Below are positions 11,396 through 22,400 of a stretch of 64,000 bases of DNA, piece by piece. Position 1 is the first letter of the stretch; every line of letters starts with the position of its first letter. The DNA is from Nemertoderma westbladi (taxonomy: Eukaryota; Xenacoelomorpha; Nemertodermatida; Nemertodermatidae): positions 1 through 64,000 of the forward strand of contig JAUCBJ010008666.1 of the NCBI GenBank assembly GCA_032718475.1. Reading direction: 5' to 3'. The notes below the pieces were generated by a model. That model made no database searches, was not told where the DNA came from, and was given only the letters and a program-made list of their open reading frames with translations. Both the position numbers and the translations under genes were made by a program.

Positions 11396-11410
11396 GGGGG
11401 GGGGGGGGGG
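11396..11410. repeat. Poly(G) tract
   Basis: A G run of about 18 within the purine-rich block. Confidence 0.8.
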
Positions 11411-11640
11411 TAAGAGGCAGAGTGAGGGACAAAGAGGTCCGAGAGTAGAGAGAAATTAGAGTCCGTTTAGAGTAGAGTGGAGATTTAAAATTGTGTGAGA
11501 GGAGTCCACAATTGTCTCGAACCGAGACACCAGATGTCTTGGAGCAACATAGGTCGGGGTTGCACCAAGAGGGGGTAGCAACATCATCCCGAGAGGGCGC
11601 GGCCTGGAAAGCCGACTCCAAGAAAAGAACTCCACCACAC

Positions 11641-11811
11641 ACCCGATAGTAGATCGGGTTCCAGCGGAATTGAAGCGCACTTAAGGGTGATGCTATCTTC
11701 TCACCGGGAAGATAGCATGGGGGGGGGAGTGTCAAGTGTGGGGCAAGTTGGGAAGTGGCACCTTTTCAGCAATGTCGGAGGTGCGAGATTGGTAACTACC
11801 AATCTCGTACC
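11641..11811 (+). other. Three consecutive stem-loops
   Basis: Stem 1: ACCCGAT (11641-11647) with ATCGGGT (11653-11659). Stem 2: TGCTATCTTC (11691-11700) with GAAGATAGCA (11708-11717), loop of 7. Stem 3: CGAGATTGGT (11784-11793) with ACCAATCTCG (11798-11807), loop AACT, extended by three outer pairs after a G-U. They lie 3' of the Gag-like ORF and could be RNA structures of the element. Confidence 0.7.
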
Positions 11812-12562
11812 ACAACCAATAACGGGGATAACACGAACCCCAAAAGCCACACAAAGGGAGGTTAGAGGTCAAACCACCTCGGGAAGGGAAAATAACCAAC
11901 AGGGGCCAACAGAGGGGGAAGCACTCCCAAAGAGGTGAAAGGCGTGAAGTAGGTTATCAGCCAATAGGAGCGGGGGAAAGCATCCACTGGACAAAGGCCA
12001 CAATAGTGTAGGAATGATTACATATATATTGTCAATGTGTAACATTACCGGTTCAGTTACTCAGTCATCAGTTCAGTGCAGACCGGTGATATCTATACCG
12101 TCACCGTCACCAATACATATTTACCGGTACAGCATCCATAATACATCAATGCTGCCTAACTGTAACTCTTACTGTGCTATCATATATATATTCATTATCT
12201 AATATCAAGAAACATCAACTAACTCTTATCGTTTTACTGCAACGGCCTCGGCCTAGATATCACCCAAAGGTAAACACTACTACTACTACTAGGATCGGCA
12301 TGCTGCATTGCAGCTGCATTTTTAAGAATGCTGTGCCGGCTTGTCAACAAAATTGCACCGCCACAACTCCCTATCACCCATGACATTTGCTAGATCATCC
12401 GCATCTTTAAGGCCAGTGTCCTTTAAGATGCGTCTCAAGAAAGTCATGGGCTGTCCACCATGCTTATTCACTCCATGAGGCTGCCAAAGTACAGGTCAAG
12501 GTAAACACGGTGACGCGTAATAAATAAATCCAGTCGGGATCCCTTGATCCCGTCACATATCG

Positions 12563-12817
12563 ATGGTGTTTTATCATAACGACTCAAATGTCACTCTCAA
12601 GGTTGTTCGACCTCGTTCCACTGAGGTTGATATAGATCAACCAGGTACCTCGACCGGCGGATACACCGACCGTAATCCTAAACCTTCTGATGCAATTGTA
12701 TTGCACCCTTCAGCCAGGAGTTATAGCCCTCCTAGTAAAGTGGCTCGCCCCAAAGAGAAAAGGACTCTTGCTAGCCTCAAAAAACTGCGTAAACGCTGTC
12801 CTCGCAAGAAAGACTAA
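12563..12817 (+). CDS. Small basic hypothetical ORF
   Basis: 84 codons from an ATG, rich in Pro/Ser then Lys/Arg, ending KLRKRCPRKKD. No family recognised. It could be the C-terminus of a decayed transposon protein, a last exon or a chance ORF. It sits just 3' of the purine-rich block. Confidence 0.25.
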   Translation: MVFYHNDSNVTLKVVRPRSTEVDIDQPGTSTGGYTDRNPKPSDAIVLHPSARSYSPPSKVARPKEKRTLASLKKLRKRCPRKKD

Positions 12818-12948
12818 CTGTTTAGAGTATTTTTATATTTTAGAAACTGTGATTTTTTATATTTTATAGAATTAAATCCCATTTTCTGGGAGCGGTGTAA
12901 AGGCTTTTGCGGAATTAGCTAGTCATTTTCCCCGCAAAGTACTCTGTA

Positions 12949-13060
12949 GGTGTTTTAGCGGACATAAAAGCCGTTTCCTTACTGTACCGGTGTTTTAGTG
13001 GACATAAAAAGCCATTTCTTCTGTATGTGTACTTTAGCGGACATAACTAGCGATTTGATG
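12949..13060 (+). repeat. Three degenerate copies of GTGTTTTAGCGGACATAA
   Basis: GGTGTTTTAGCGGACATAAA at 12949 recurs at about 12989 (TTTAGTGGACATAAA) and 13031 (TTTAGCGGACATAAC), a period of about 40 bp. Confidence 0.7.
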
Positions 13061-13249
13061 TCGCAATACGCCAAAATACTCTTGATACAGTTTAGTTTAG
13101 ATGACGACATCTATCAGCTGATATGTCCACGTGTAACTTTTTCTTTGTTCTTTGTTCGGTCGACCAATCAGAGCGGTTTTCACTCTGTGTTGGACAGTGC
13201 ATATAGAAACTCACGCAATTCAGTCAGTGTGTATTTTTCCTAAGCCTAG

Positions 13250-14160
13250 AACACTGGCTGTGGAATTATTCTGTGTTTCAGACTTTAGCCAAACATTAGA
13301 ATGGCTTTGATCATAGAAACGTATAACTGTTATTCTATCTACCACTTATCATATCATAACTATACGTACCTTTCACCGCATTATTTTACTGCTATTTACT
13401 GTCTGTTATTAATTGTATCAGTTGATGGAATATTGTTATATTTGGAGAATATCGATAAATAATCAGAAAACCCCAATCTTCTTGATATACTGAAGGTTAG
13501 AGAGACCGGTTACATATAGCAATTGCGACTTACATTAAAGTGGTTTTGGAGTGAATCTAATGCTATTTCATAGGCCCTACATGTGTCGGTTGCTGTTCTC
13601 TTTATATGTGACTAAAATTAGTGAAGGTCGGCAGATCAGTGTGCAGCAGTGTGCGGTAGTGTGCATGAGTGTGATAGATAACAAAGCATCTCCTAAAGAA
13701 TGCGCTTTATACGTGAATCATTAGCCATCCCGTTGTGTTTAGTGTAAGTCATAACTCTGTTTACATACTTAGAGCGCCACGTCCTAAAGGAACTGTTAAT
13801 ATTTCCCGAAAGTGAATAATATTTGTCAGAGATTATATATTAACGATCAATCGAATAATACAGTAGGCCTACACCGCAATAAGGTCAGAGCTTCCGAATC
13901 CAGTCTCCCGGGTAAATCCAGCGGGTGAATGGTCGCGCATAGGCTGGCTTCGGCTAATGTAGTTTTATGTGTATCAAATACTCGTCATAGGCTAAAGTCG
14001 ATTCATAACCTAGAAGACACCTAAATTTGGCAGGTTAAACTGCTAAAGGTCTAAAAGCGCGAACAATATGTTTATTCAAATATGTAAGTGTAATATCGTA
14101 ATTGCGATTATTTATTTTGCAATGAGAAATAGATCATGCAAAAACATGTGCCGTCAAAAA
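13250..14160. other. Intergenic, no gene seen
   Basis: No ORF, array or exon recognised; a short GTGTGCAGCAGTGTGCGG stretch lies near 13635. Confidence 0.4.
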
Positions 14161-14168
14161 GAATTTTT

Positions 14169-14174
14169 TTTATT
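14169..14174 (-). promoter_or_regulatory. Poly(A) signal for the rhamnose mutarotase-like gene
   Basis: TTTATT on the + strand is AATAAA on the minus strand, about 32 nt after the stop codon, at the usual kind of spacing. Confidence 0.5.
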
Positions 14175-14205
14175 TAAACACTAATACTGTATTACATGAA
14201 GTAGT

Positions 14206-14604
14206 TTAGATGTACCCAATGGGAGAATGTCCGTCGTAGAATAACTCCTCAATTGGCATCCACAAATGGCCGGAAATACGTTGATCTTCTCCTTCAACGT
14301 GTTCCTGGAACTCACCGATTTCGGCCCACCATTTCTGCGTCTCAGGATCAGCAGCTATAGCCTTACTATCTGCCAATTCGTCGTCACCAATATACTCATT
14401 ATATGAAAAGAGCAGATTATTCACTTTATCGTAATGAATTGAGAAATTCCTGAAATTGAACTTATGCATGCAATATTGTACCACAGGCCACACCTTGGCT
14501 TGGTGAGTTTTATAAGCTTCGTAGCTGCCGGGTTTTAGTTTTATGACAGCAGCGTATCTCTTAGGAGGTCGTGACAGATTCTTTTTACTCATCGCACACC
14601 CCAT
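14206..14604 (-). CDS. L-rhamnose mutarotase-family protein (RhaM/DUF718-like)
   Basis: 132 residues from the ATG at 14604; the frame continues upstream only to a TTG. The start has A at -3 and G at +4. Family features are KRYAAVIKLKPG, the YKTHQAKVWP helix (Y31-P40), the FRNFSIHYD and NLLFSYNEY strands, and ADPETQKWWAEI. RhaM proteins interconvert alpha and beta anomers of L-rhamnose as small ferredoxin-like dimers. The length is close to the usual 104-115 residues plus a short N-terminal extension. That extension begins MGCAMSKK, which fits an N-myristoylation plus palmitoylation signal. Against E. coli RhaM (recalled: Tyr18, His22, Trp26), Tyr and Trp are kept but the His position holds Gln35, with a His one place earlier (H34). 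The gene is one intact exon with AATAAA downstream. Confidence 0.85.
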   Translation of the reverse strand: MGCAMSKKNLSRPPKRYAAVIKLKPGSYEAYKTHQAKVWPVVQYCMHKFNFRNFSIHYDKVNNLLFSYNEYIGDDELADSKAIAADPETQKWWAEIGEFQEHVEGEDQRISGHLWMPIEELFYDGHSPIGYI

Positions 14605-14619
14605 TGTATAATTGCACAA

Positions 14620-15440
14620 GAAGACAATGTTATATTCACACCAGAGTTTGAAAATATTAGTGCAATATTAAATAACTATCATAACATTATTGAAATAAGT
14701 TTGTAGAATATAGTAAAAGAACTACATTCAAATATTCTAGAATTAAGATTGGATTATAGTATCCAGGCAGTTTAACCTGCAAATTTTTATCTCATTTTCC
14801 AATGAGATAGTTTATTGTTGTGGTACTAGCAAGGAAAGCGAGCTTATGAACATATTAGGTATTACTTTAACATTTTTAAGAGGTGATAATTTGCATTATT
14901 CGGTATTATTTATATACACAAAACAAGTTATAACTTCAAATTAAAATCAGGAAAAATTTTGTTAATAATTTTGATATTAATCTTCTTATGAAAAATCTGG
15001 TACCTACTAATAGCGGGTGCCCCTTAATAAGACTATCTAATTAACTTAAGACTGTCTTACTAAAACGAGCCCATAGGAGAGATTAACAAGGAACTATACA
15101 AAACCTTCTTGTCGAAGGGCGTTCTATGGGCGTTCTATGGGCGTTCTAAGGGCGTTCGAGGAGGCAGCTGCTTTTAAAAGGGGGCACACAGAACACAATA
15201 CTGCGTACCTCACTACTGTGTACCTCACTACTCTATTCCATTCTACTTAGTTCTTATTTACGTAACTTTCTAAACAGTTTCTTTCGCTTTTGACGAGTCA
15301 CCATGGGATTCACCATGTATCAGGAGTGACTGGGTTTCGATCCGTGCAACCACCAGTCTAGGTACGTGGTAGACTAGGGCCAACAACCATCCTCCGCCCC
15401 AGGACACCAGGCGATCGAGTCCGGTAACTGGACTACAAAC
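14620..15440. other. Intergenic, no gene seen
   Basis: AT-rich to about 15050. At 15117-15160, GGCGTTCTATGG is repeated three to four times. The GC-richer part from 15300 probably belongs with the coding remnant next to it. Confidence 0.4.
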
Positions 15441-15443
15441 CAA

Positions 15444-15973
15444 TCAATCTCCCATAGAGCCACTGGGCAGCGCAGGATCGAAAGCATGCCTTCTACTTTT
15501 TCTCATAAGAATAACGTCTCTTACTATCCTGCTCACCAAGTCGGCGCGGATATCTGGCGGCTCGACTAGTTCACTGTCTACTCGAGCAAGCTTGGCAAAG
15601 AGTTTATCTCCGAACTTAGGAACCGTGGAGGGATCGTAGAGAATGGGTCTGTCACGAGTACTGAGCTTCAGGTTGCACCAAAGCTGCTTCTTCTCTTTAG
15701 TCCAGTTCAGTCTGCTTCTCCTCTTGCTGATATTCCGCGCTACGCTGTTCACGTCTTTCCCATACAAGATCGCGCATGGAATAAACATATCCACGCTCGT
15801 TATCGAGTTCTAAATTCTCGATTTCTCTATCGAACTGAGGTACGATGGGATCTTTTACCGCTTGTACATCCAGTTGTAACTTACGCTTTTTCTTTTCATC
15901 ATAAGTTCCTTTGCCGATCTTTGATCGAATCGCTTCCAGCGCATTCTTTACGATACTATTCTCGATCTCTGTA
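15444..15973 (-). pseudogene. Frameshifted coding remnant, family unknown
   Basis: On the minus strand an open frame starts after an acceptor-like TCTACAG at 15974-15980. It reads EIENSIVKNALEAI, KKKRKLQLDVQAVKDP and ERGYVYSMRDLVW, and stops near 15696. A second frame, open from 15794 to 15444, carries LNWTKEKKQLWCNLKL and RSRLNWTKEKK and ends in RHAFDPALPSGSMGD. Both have non-random composition and overlap, so this looks like one coding sequence broken by an indel. It could instead be two parts of an exon pair. I do not recognise it. Confidence 0.35.
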
Positions 15974-15984
15974 GATTGTTGTTA

Positions 15985-16225
15985 GTTAACTAATAATTAG
16001 ATAACTAATAATAGGTAACTAATAATTAGATAACTAATAATAGGTAACATTAATTAGTTCTAATAATTAGGTAACTAATAAAGGTAACTAATAATTTGGT
16101 AACTAATAATTAGGTAACTAATAATAGGTAACTATTACTTAGGTCACTAATAATAGGTAACTAATAATTACGTAACTAATAATAGGTAACTAATAATTAG
16201 GTAACTAAGAATTAGGTAACAATAA
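15985..16225. repeat. AT-rich minisatellite (TAATAATTAGGTAAC units)
   Basis: About 16 units of 14-15 bp alternating TAATAATAGGTAAC and TAATAATTAGGTAAC, with small gaps. Confidence 0.95.
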
Positions 16226-16399
16226 TCAACAATTAACAAATCAAAATATGGTAATGAGACTTCTCCAGAAGAAATACTCGCTGGGTCGTCGCCTGGGTCA
16301 ACCATTAGCCTACCGCGTCCCTCAGTGGTACACCAGGATGGAGTCAAAAAATCGGATTCTAGTACATAGGATAGAGAAGAAATAAGAAACAAATGAGTC

Positions 16400-18120
16400 C
16401 TTTAAACAGGTCTGTCTGGCTGGAATCCCCAACAATAAAAAATAAATGTTTGCAATTTATGCGGCATTTTTGTAGAAAATTGTATAAAAAATTGTTTGTG
16501 AAGTGCGGTTAAACGTGCTGTGGCGGGGGTGGGGAAGTTCAATAATCGTTCAAAATCCTTGATATAATTTAGGAACTTGTTCTAGTCATAAAAAGTACAG
16601 GATTTTAGTAAAAAAAATTTTGTGTCAATAATGTTCACCAGTGCATAACTGCGCAAAAACAAATGCAATTGGATTGAGCTTTAACATACATCTATTATAT
16701 ACTGTAGTTTATTTATCTTTAGAGAGAACTACTCAAGAAACAAAATTGTTATTTTAATGTTACGTTAAATCTTACAGCATACATGAGTTACTGTGGGTCA
16801 AAGCAAATATATATGTTAAATTTAATTACGAAAGTTTAAGTAGTTTATAAGAAGTATGTTATGATTTCATCAATGATTGACTGACCTTTTACGGAAATTA
16901 CCGGTACCGAATGACAGATTGAGTGATTTTGACCAAACTTCAGATTCTTTTTAAACATTTGACGGACTACATGCGTACCAAGTTTGGTTTAATTTCATCA
17001 AGGAATAACCAAGCTACTAGCGATCAAAAATTTACGACGACAAAGAACGATGACAGACAATGACGACAGACAACTCGTTATGCTAAGGCTTCGCTCACTT
17101 CGTGGCTCGCTCCACATTACATAATTTTATTTCATGAACGCAATTAGTAAACAAAATTAAATTTTGTAAACATTTTACAAAATAAAGAGATCAATTGGGC
17201 AAGAGAGGCTGGATCTTATGGGAGCCCTATTGTATAATATCGACTACATTATAGTATATTATTTTCTCTCTTGGTTGTTGCCTGTATGTAAAGCTAGTTA
17301 GGAGGGTGCCGCACTCAAGGATGCCAATACTCCGTAACTATCCAACTCATTTATTTTATTCCCCAAGCAGAAGCCAGGCCCCCACATCCAGTTACGAAAT
17401 TTTTTTCTGACTATGCGTGAGTGACCACTTTATCAGCAAACTCTCGCATTATAAATGTGTAGTAATATATTTGCTGGTATATACATAATATATTAATATT
17501 CAATCAATAATATAATAAATAAATCAAATTAAATAACCAAGTAAGATACCGTACATAATAATGGTTTCCTATTTTACGGTTAAGTTAAATGAATAAAATA
17601 TATAGAAAATGTAAAATTACCTCGAGAAAATGTTCTAACTTGAACATATATTTATTACAATAGCACATGCTGATTCAATGTGAATTTGCGATTTTATTAA
17701 ATTCAAAATCGACATAATTTATTTATGTTCTAGAATGAAAACAACATTTGACAATTATAAACACTTTTGTGGAAAATAAATGCAATAAAATTCTAAAAGA
17801 AACTTTGCTGTCGGTGAACAATGGTAAACGCAAAATTTTTGCAGTTAATTTGTTAGTACCAGTAATTTAGAACAACCGCGTAGATAATATCAAAAATATA
17901 TGATTGTCAATAATACTTTCAGGGTCAAGAAAACAAAACAGTGGCCGAATCATATATATGAGAAAAATAGATAAAAATCGCCAACAAGATAAACCCAAAG
18001 ACCATGATGTACCGGTATTGTTCTCAAATCTCGTAGTAGATAGTTTAATCAAAGAACAGATCGCGTAGATTTGTTTAATTAACCCAACACTAGCCTACTA
18101 GGGATTGATGTAAGACCCAG
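16400..18120. other. Intergenic AT-rich DNA
   Basis: No gene seen. It contains the dispersed repeat listed at 16870-17115. Confidence 0.4.
16870..17115 (+). repeat. Dispersed repeat, GCTCGCTCCACA family, copy 1
   Basis: Order: GACTACATGCGTACCAAG, a T-rich part, a GACAGACAA stretch, then GCTAAGGCTTCGCTCACTTCGTGGCTCGCTCCACA. The same order is seen at 43440-43700 and 61240-61430, so this is a dispersed element. Confidence 0.6.
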
Positions 18121-18122
18121 AG

Positions 18123-18371
18123 ACAGGGGGGGGAAACTCGACGCAATAGCCGCCATGGCGAATTAATATCCCGCCTCAATGTTAAATTCTCAATTTAGGC
18201 AAAGGAGCAGGTTATAGTGGCACGTTATTTTAACCAAAACAATAAACTAATCACAATAGAACAGGTTACAGTTTTATTTTTGAGAGTAATCAGCTGTTAT
18301 TTGCGTCGAATTTCCCCTGGAGAGGGATGGATTTTTATTGCGTCAAGTCCCCCCCCCCCCCCTTATCTGAA
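18123..18371 (+). mobile_element. G/C-homopolymer-ended short element, copy 1
   Basis: Starts with a G run (about 18126) and ends with a C run (about 18348-18362). The inside is clearly similar to the reverse complement of 35175-35425: CGCCTCAATGTTAAATTCTCAATTTAGG, AACAGGTTA-AGTTTTATTT, GTAATCAGCTGT and TTTTTATTGCGTC. It is a roughly 240-bp dispersed element with homopolymer ends and no ORF. Confidence 0.7.
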
Positions 18372-18436
18372 GACCCATGACCAAAAAGTAAGAATACGAC
18401 ATGTCATGTCGAATAGACATGTGACGACAAGTCATG

Positions 18437-18566
18437 TCTATAATAGACATTGTAGCCTATAATAGACATTGTAGCCTATAATAGACATTGTAGCCTATAA
18501 TAGACATTGTAGCCTATAATAGACATTGTAGCCTATAATAGACATTGTAGCCTATAATAGACATTG
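18437..18566. repeat. 19-bp minisatellite
   Basis: Seven near-perfect units CTATAATAGACATTGTAGC. Confidence 0.95.
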
Positions 18567-18569
18567 TCT

Positions 18570-19088
18570 ATAGAACTAACCCTTCCGTAATTAATTAATG
18601 TTATAATTTACATTGACAATCAGATTGCAAACCAAAATGAACAAATATACACAGGTTATCTCGCTTTAATTAAAATTATATTTTTACTAACTGTACCGGT
18701 TTGTTAAAAACAACCTGCAACTAAACAATGATGTCTTACAAATGATATGCCATCCCATGTTATTCGGATGTCGGCAAAGATAGCTTGTTTACCTGACATG
18801 GTTCAACGACCACTTAAGAAGCTCAAGGTCTGCGGGCGAAATAGTAAATTATACTGTAACACAACATTAAGAGTTAAAATTGTAGTAAATAATAACGCAA
18901 GCACAATAATTAGTTGTATATAAAGTAATAAAATCTGATTTCTACATCGGTTAAACCGTATTTTATAAAATAAAATTATTGTTCTTTACTTTACAAGCTA
19001 AAAACCATTGCAATAATGTAGGACTCCACCATAGTTAGTTATTCACATAACAAACAAATGGGTTTAATATTAATTAGTTTCCCTCGAA
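18570..19088. other. 3' flank of the Ig-superfamily gene, no other gene seen
   Basis: AT-rich; nothing recognised beyond the possible poly(A) signal next to it. Confidence 0.4.
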
Positions 19089-19094
19089 TTTATT
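19089..19094 (-). promoter_or_regulatory. Possible poly(A) signal of the Ig-superfamily gene
   Basis: AATAAA on the minus strand about 185 nt after the proposed stop codon. Confidence 0.35.
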
Positions 19095-19278
19095 CCATGG
19101 CGCACGAGTATGAAAAATATCGGTCCACTTCAGGAATTCGATTCTGTAACTTCGAGATGGAATTATCAAAACGAATAATGAATAATTCCTTAGATATGGA
19201 ATGAGGCCATTACTGAAACTATTATTGTGAATAATAAAATGGTCTTCACTGCATTTCCATTTCCAAGCCTACCCTGCG

Positions 19279-19472
19279 TTACACCCTAGTGAGATAACAA
19301 TTCCAACTTAAAGACCACAGGCTTATTAGCACGAGCCATTGATTGGCTGACAGTTTGTTGCTGTGGTTACAGTTCCATGTCCCACACTGCATTACATTAT
19401 TATTGGAATTGGCGTTAGCATTAGGTTGGATAACTTCTATATTATCCCGTGTAGATGGTCGCATCTTCATTA
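19279..19472 (-). CDS. Ig gene last exon: C-terminal hydrophobic tail
   Basis: Acceptor AATTTGCAG, 194 bp to TAA. It encodes a polar Asn-rich linker, then NKLSANQWLVLISLWSLSW and a short NCYLTRV end. A small-residue site (SAN) before a roughly 16-residue hydrophobic end with almost no cytoplasmic tail is the pattern of a GPI-attachment signal. A short transmembrane end is the alternative. Confidence 0.55.
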
Positions 19473-22400
19473 CTGCAAATTAATTAAGTTGAGATTAATT
19501 ATTATATTATTAGGTCGCTTTAACCAGCGTACATGAGTTTGAGCTTAGATGTAATCTGAATCTGTTGGTACTAACATCTGATGCGTAACACGTCGACAAA
19601 GTATAGATTAACAACCGTGTGCGTAAAGGTTTTCCTGTTCTTTGATTCGCCCCGCATAGCAATTACAAAAACAGGGATAAAAATTCATTCGAGAAGATTT
19701 GAAACAAGCTAATTTTATGTTGTGCACATGAAATGTTTTATTAAAAAATATTATTGTTTAATAGGCAAAATTTCGATGGCATTAAATATATATTTCGCAA
19801 TTAATAACCACGAACGCAATTATTACAGTTTTAGGTGACTAAAATTATTTCTGAAACAAATCGCTTTCCATACATTTTGTTTAAATATCGCACTGAAATA
19901 AAAAAAAACTTTTTTTTTATATTTTTAATTAACTTAATATTTTATATAATTATAATTGTTACTTTTTATAACTTACACGTCCAGAAAGACTTTTTAGCAG
20001 TTGGGCTGACTCCCTGGGAGTTTTTCGACGTAACTTCTACTAGATACTCAGAGCCTGGTTTCAGTTCCATTCCACAGATAGTTCGCAACCTGATATAAAT
20101 AAACAGTAATTATGTAACACGAGAAATCAATAATTATAACGCCATCTCTGTAATGGTACGGATATGTATTACTTTTGTAACGAAGTCACACCGGCCAACC
20201 TGTAATCTATAAAAGGACAGACCTTTCCGTCTGATTTCGCAGCGAGGTTAAAAACGTGCGTAAACTACTTTTTCAAGTTAAAATGTTGTATCGAGTAACT
20301 TACTGTAGATTTCAACTTGCGATTAAAAGATTTACAGTTCCCCACCTACCTGTGACGTTGTTCCTCTCTGAAAGTTCGACTAGCGGCGTATTGGAAGTAA
20401 CAGTCGGTACAGGATTCGGTGCTGCCGTTAACCCAACGCTGACAAGTGTCGCTCAAACTACGTGGATTCGATTTCTATAAATAAAATTTGGTAATGGGAA
20501 TTCTAGTTAAATTATAATCTCTATACTAGAAAGCCAATAAGCTGGCTTTAAACGAACCTGCCCCTCAAACCAGTAAGTACCCTGAGTGAGCGAAAATGAA
20601 AACACGAAAATTGGCATCAACTCAACGATAGAAATACCAGCTGCTGGTACTCATGAGGGCCTAGTAAACTACTACTATTTATTGAATGGATAGGCCCAAA
20701 CTGCAGAGAAGTATATTACTTGCATCACATCAACATCAGCATTACATCAACAACTGTTAGTTTGTATAATATATCACCCCGGCAGCTGAATAGATCTCCC
20801 CAGTGAATCCTATGGGAATATCTATAAGGTTACTACTACTCACTGCTATGTTAGGTGGGAGGCCAGCTGATTGAAATGTAAGCACCGTTCAAATTTTTAT
20901 AGGTTGATGATAATGAATGAGCAGGGACCCAACTAACACTAAGTTTGTCTATGGACGGTCTCCTTATGGCCAGCTTGCTGGCTTTTCTAGTTGATTCATA
21001 TTATTCTGCAATTATTATAATTTACTATTTTAGATGAATTAGTGAGTTTTTTTTGCCGGACTAACAAATTTTGGCGACGTTCTGTGCGAGATTGGCGATA
21101 TTTGAAAAGATTCTGAGGCTCAAATATGTTGCTCAAATGACTGAATAGCCCAAATAAAAAAGTTGGTGCATACTCGGCGAATTGGAATCGGTGAAATTCG
21201 ACTTTAAATTTTCAAACCCGCTATTTTTCAGTGACCCCGTGATCGAAACGCCACGAGCAACCAAAATTTATGTAGAGTTTGTAATTAAACTTTTTGCATA
21301 CCTGCTTGAGTTTTTGAGATATTTGATGGTTTATACATACACACACATATAATCACATCGTGTTTATGAACCGCTCAACGCTTGACAAGAACTACCCTGA
21401 TCAGCAATGAATAGCTTACAGTTCAAATTCGAGCCGTTTGTTTCATTAGCGTAGTTAGTTACTATGTTTTAGACATGTACCGAGTCACATACTGTTTGCG
21501 CTTAGATTTGTGTTAGTGATACTTACTTTGACAATCTTAATAATGAAGACGTCAACATGTATTTCTGGAGGGACTACAACCCACTCGAGTAGGTAGGAGT
21601 TTACTGAGTCGGAAACGTTGCGTGAAAGTATGTAAGGTTGAACCGGTCTCCCTGCAAAATATATAACAAAATAAATGTACGGATAATTTACACAATGAGT
21701 ATTCGCAGGATATTTGGGAGAAGGAGTGCGTGTGATGGCCGTTAGTGGTCTGTTAGATCCGGGCCCAGTATTCTTGAGTAGATCCAAAGATCCGGAGATG
21801 GACGAATTAATGGAAATGTTTGAGCAATTATTATTTACCAGACGCGGACATTAAGTCAACTAACCATGAATCTCATAAGATACAGTCCCAGAGCCAATGG
21901 AGTTAGTCGCGTTGCAAATAAACTCATTCGAATGGTTTATCTTTTTGTTTGTTAAGCTTGACATGTTGTAGTCGTCCCTGGCAACGACACTAAACACCGT
22001 CAACGTGGAAGTAATAAATGTGTTGGCGACCCGGTTACTTTTAGCTTGGTACCTACACAAGAGGCAATACAAACTCGTTACTTTTAGCTTGGTACCTACA
22101 CAAGAGGCAATAAAAACTCGTTACTTTTAGCTTGGTACCTACACAAGAGGCAATAAAAACTCGTTACTTTTAGCTTGGTACCTACACAAGAGGCAATAAA
22201 AACTCGTTACTTTTAGCTTGGTACCTACACAAGAGGCAATACAAACTCGTTACTTTTAGCTTGGTACCTGCACAAGAGGCAATAAAAACTCGTTACTTTT
22301 AGCTTGGTACCTACACAAGAGGCAATAAAAACTCGTTACTTTTAGCTTGGTACCTACACAAGAGGCAATACAAACTCGTTACTCTTAGCTTGGTACCTAC

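Larger units (their letters stand above)
7550..12000 (+). mobile_element. Purine-rich block with Gag-like gene; putative retroelement
   Basis: The + strand is unusually G/A-rich from about 7550 to 12000, unlike the AT-rich flanks. It contains a duplicated hairpin-forming segment near 7930-8090, a minisatellite, a Gag-like ORF and three hairpins. I found no reverse transcriptase, integrase, long direct terminal repeats or poly(A) tail. It could be a non-autonomous or deleted retrotransposon. The limits are set by composition only and are approximate. Confidence 0.45.

Noticed and set aside
15320-15370. tRNA or SINE B box in GGTTTCGATCC
   Set aside because: One extra base in the box and no A box at the right distance.
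20350-20464. Alternative reading of the stalk exon from acceptor TTTATAG in phase 0
   Set aside because: It fits exon 8 in phase but gives no FN3 strands and leads into a stop soon after joining the last exon.
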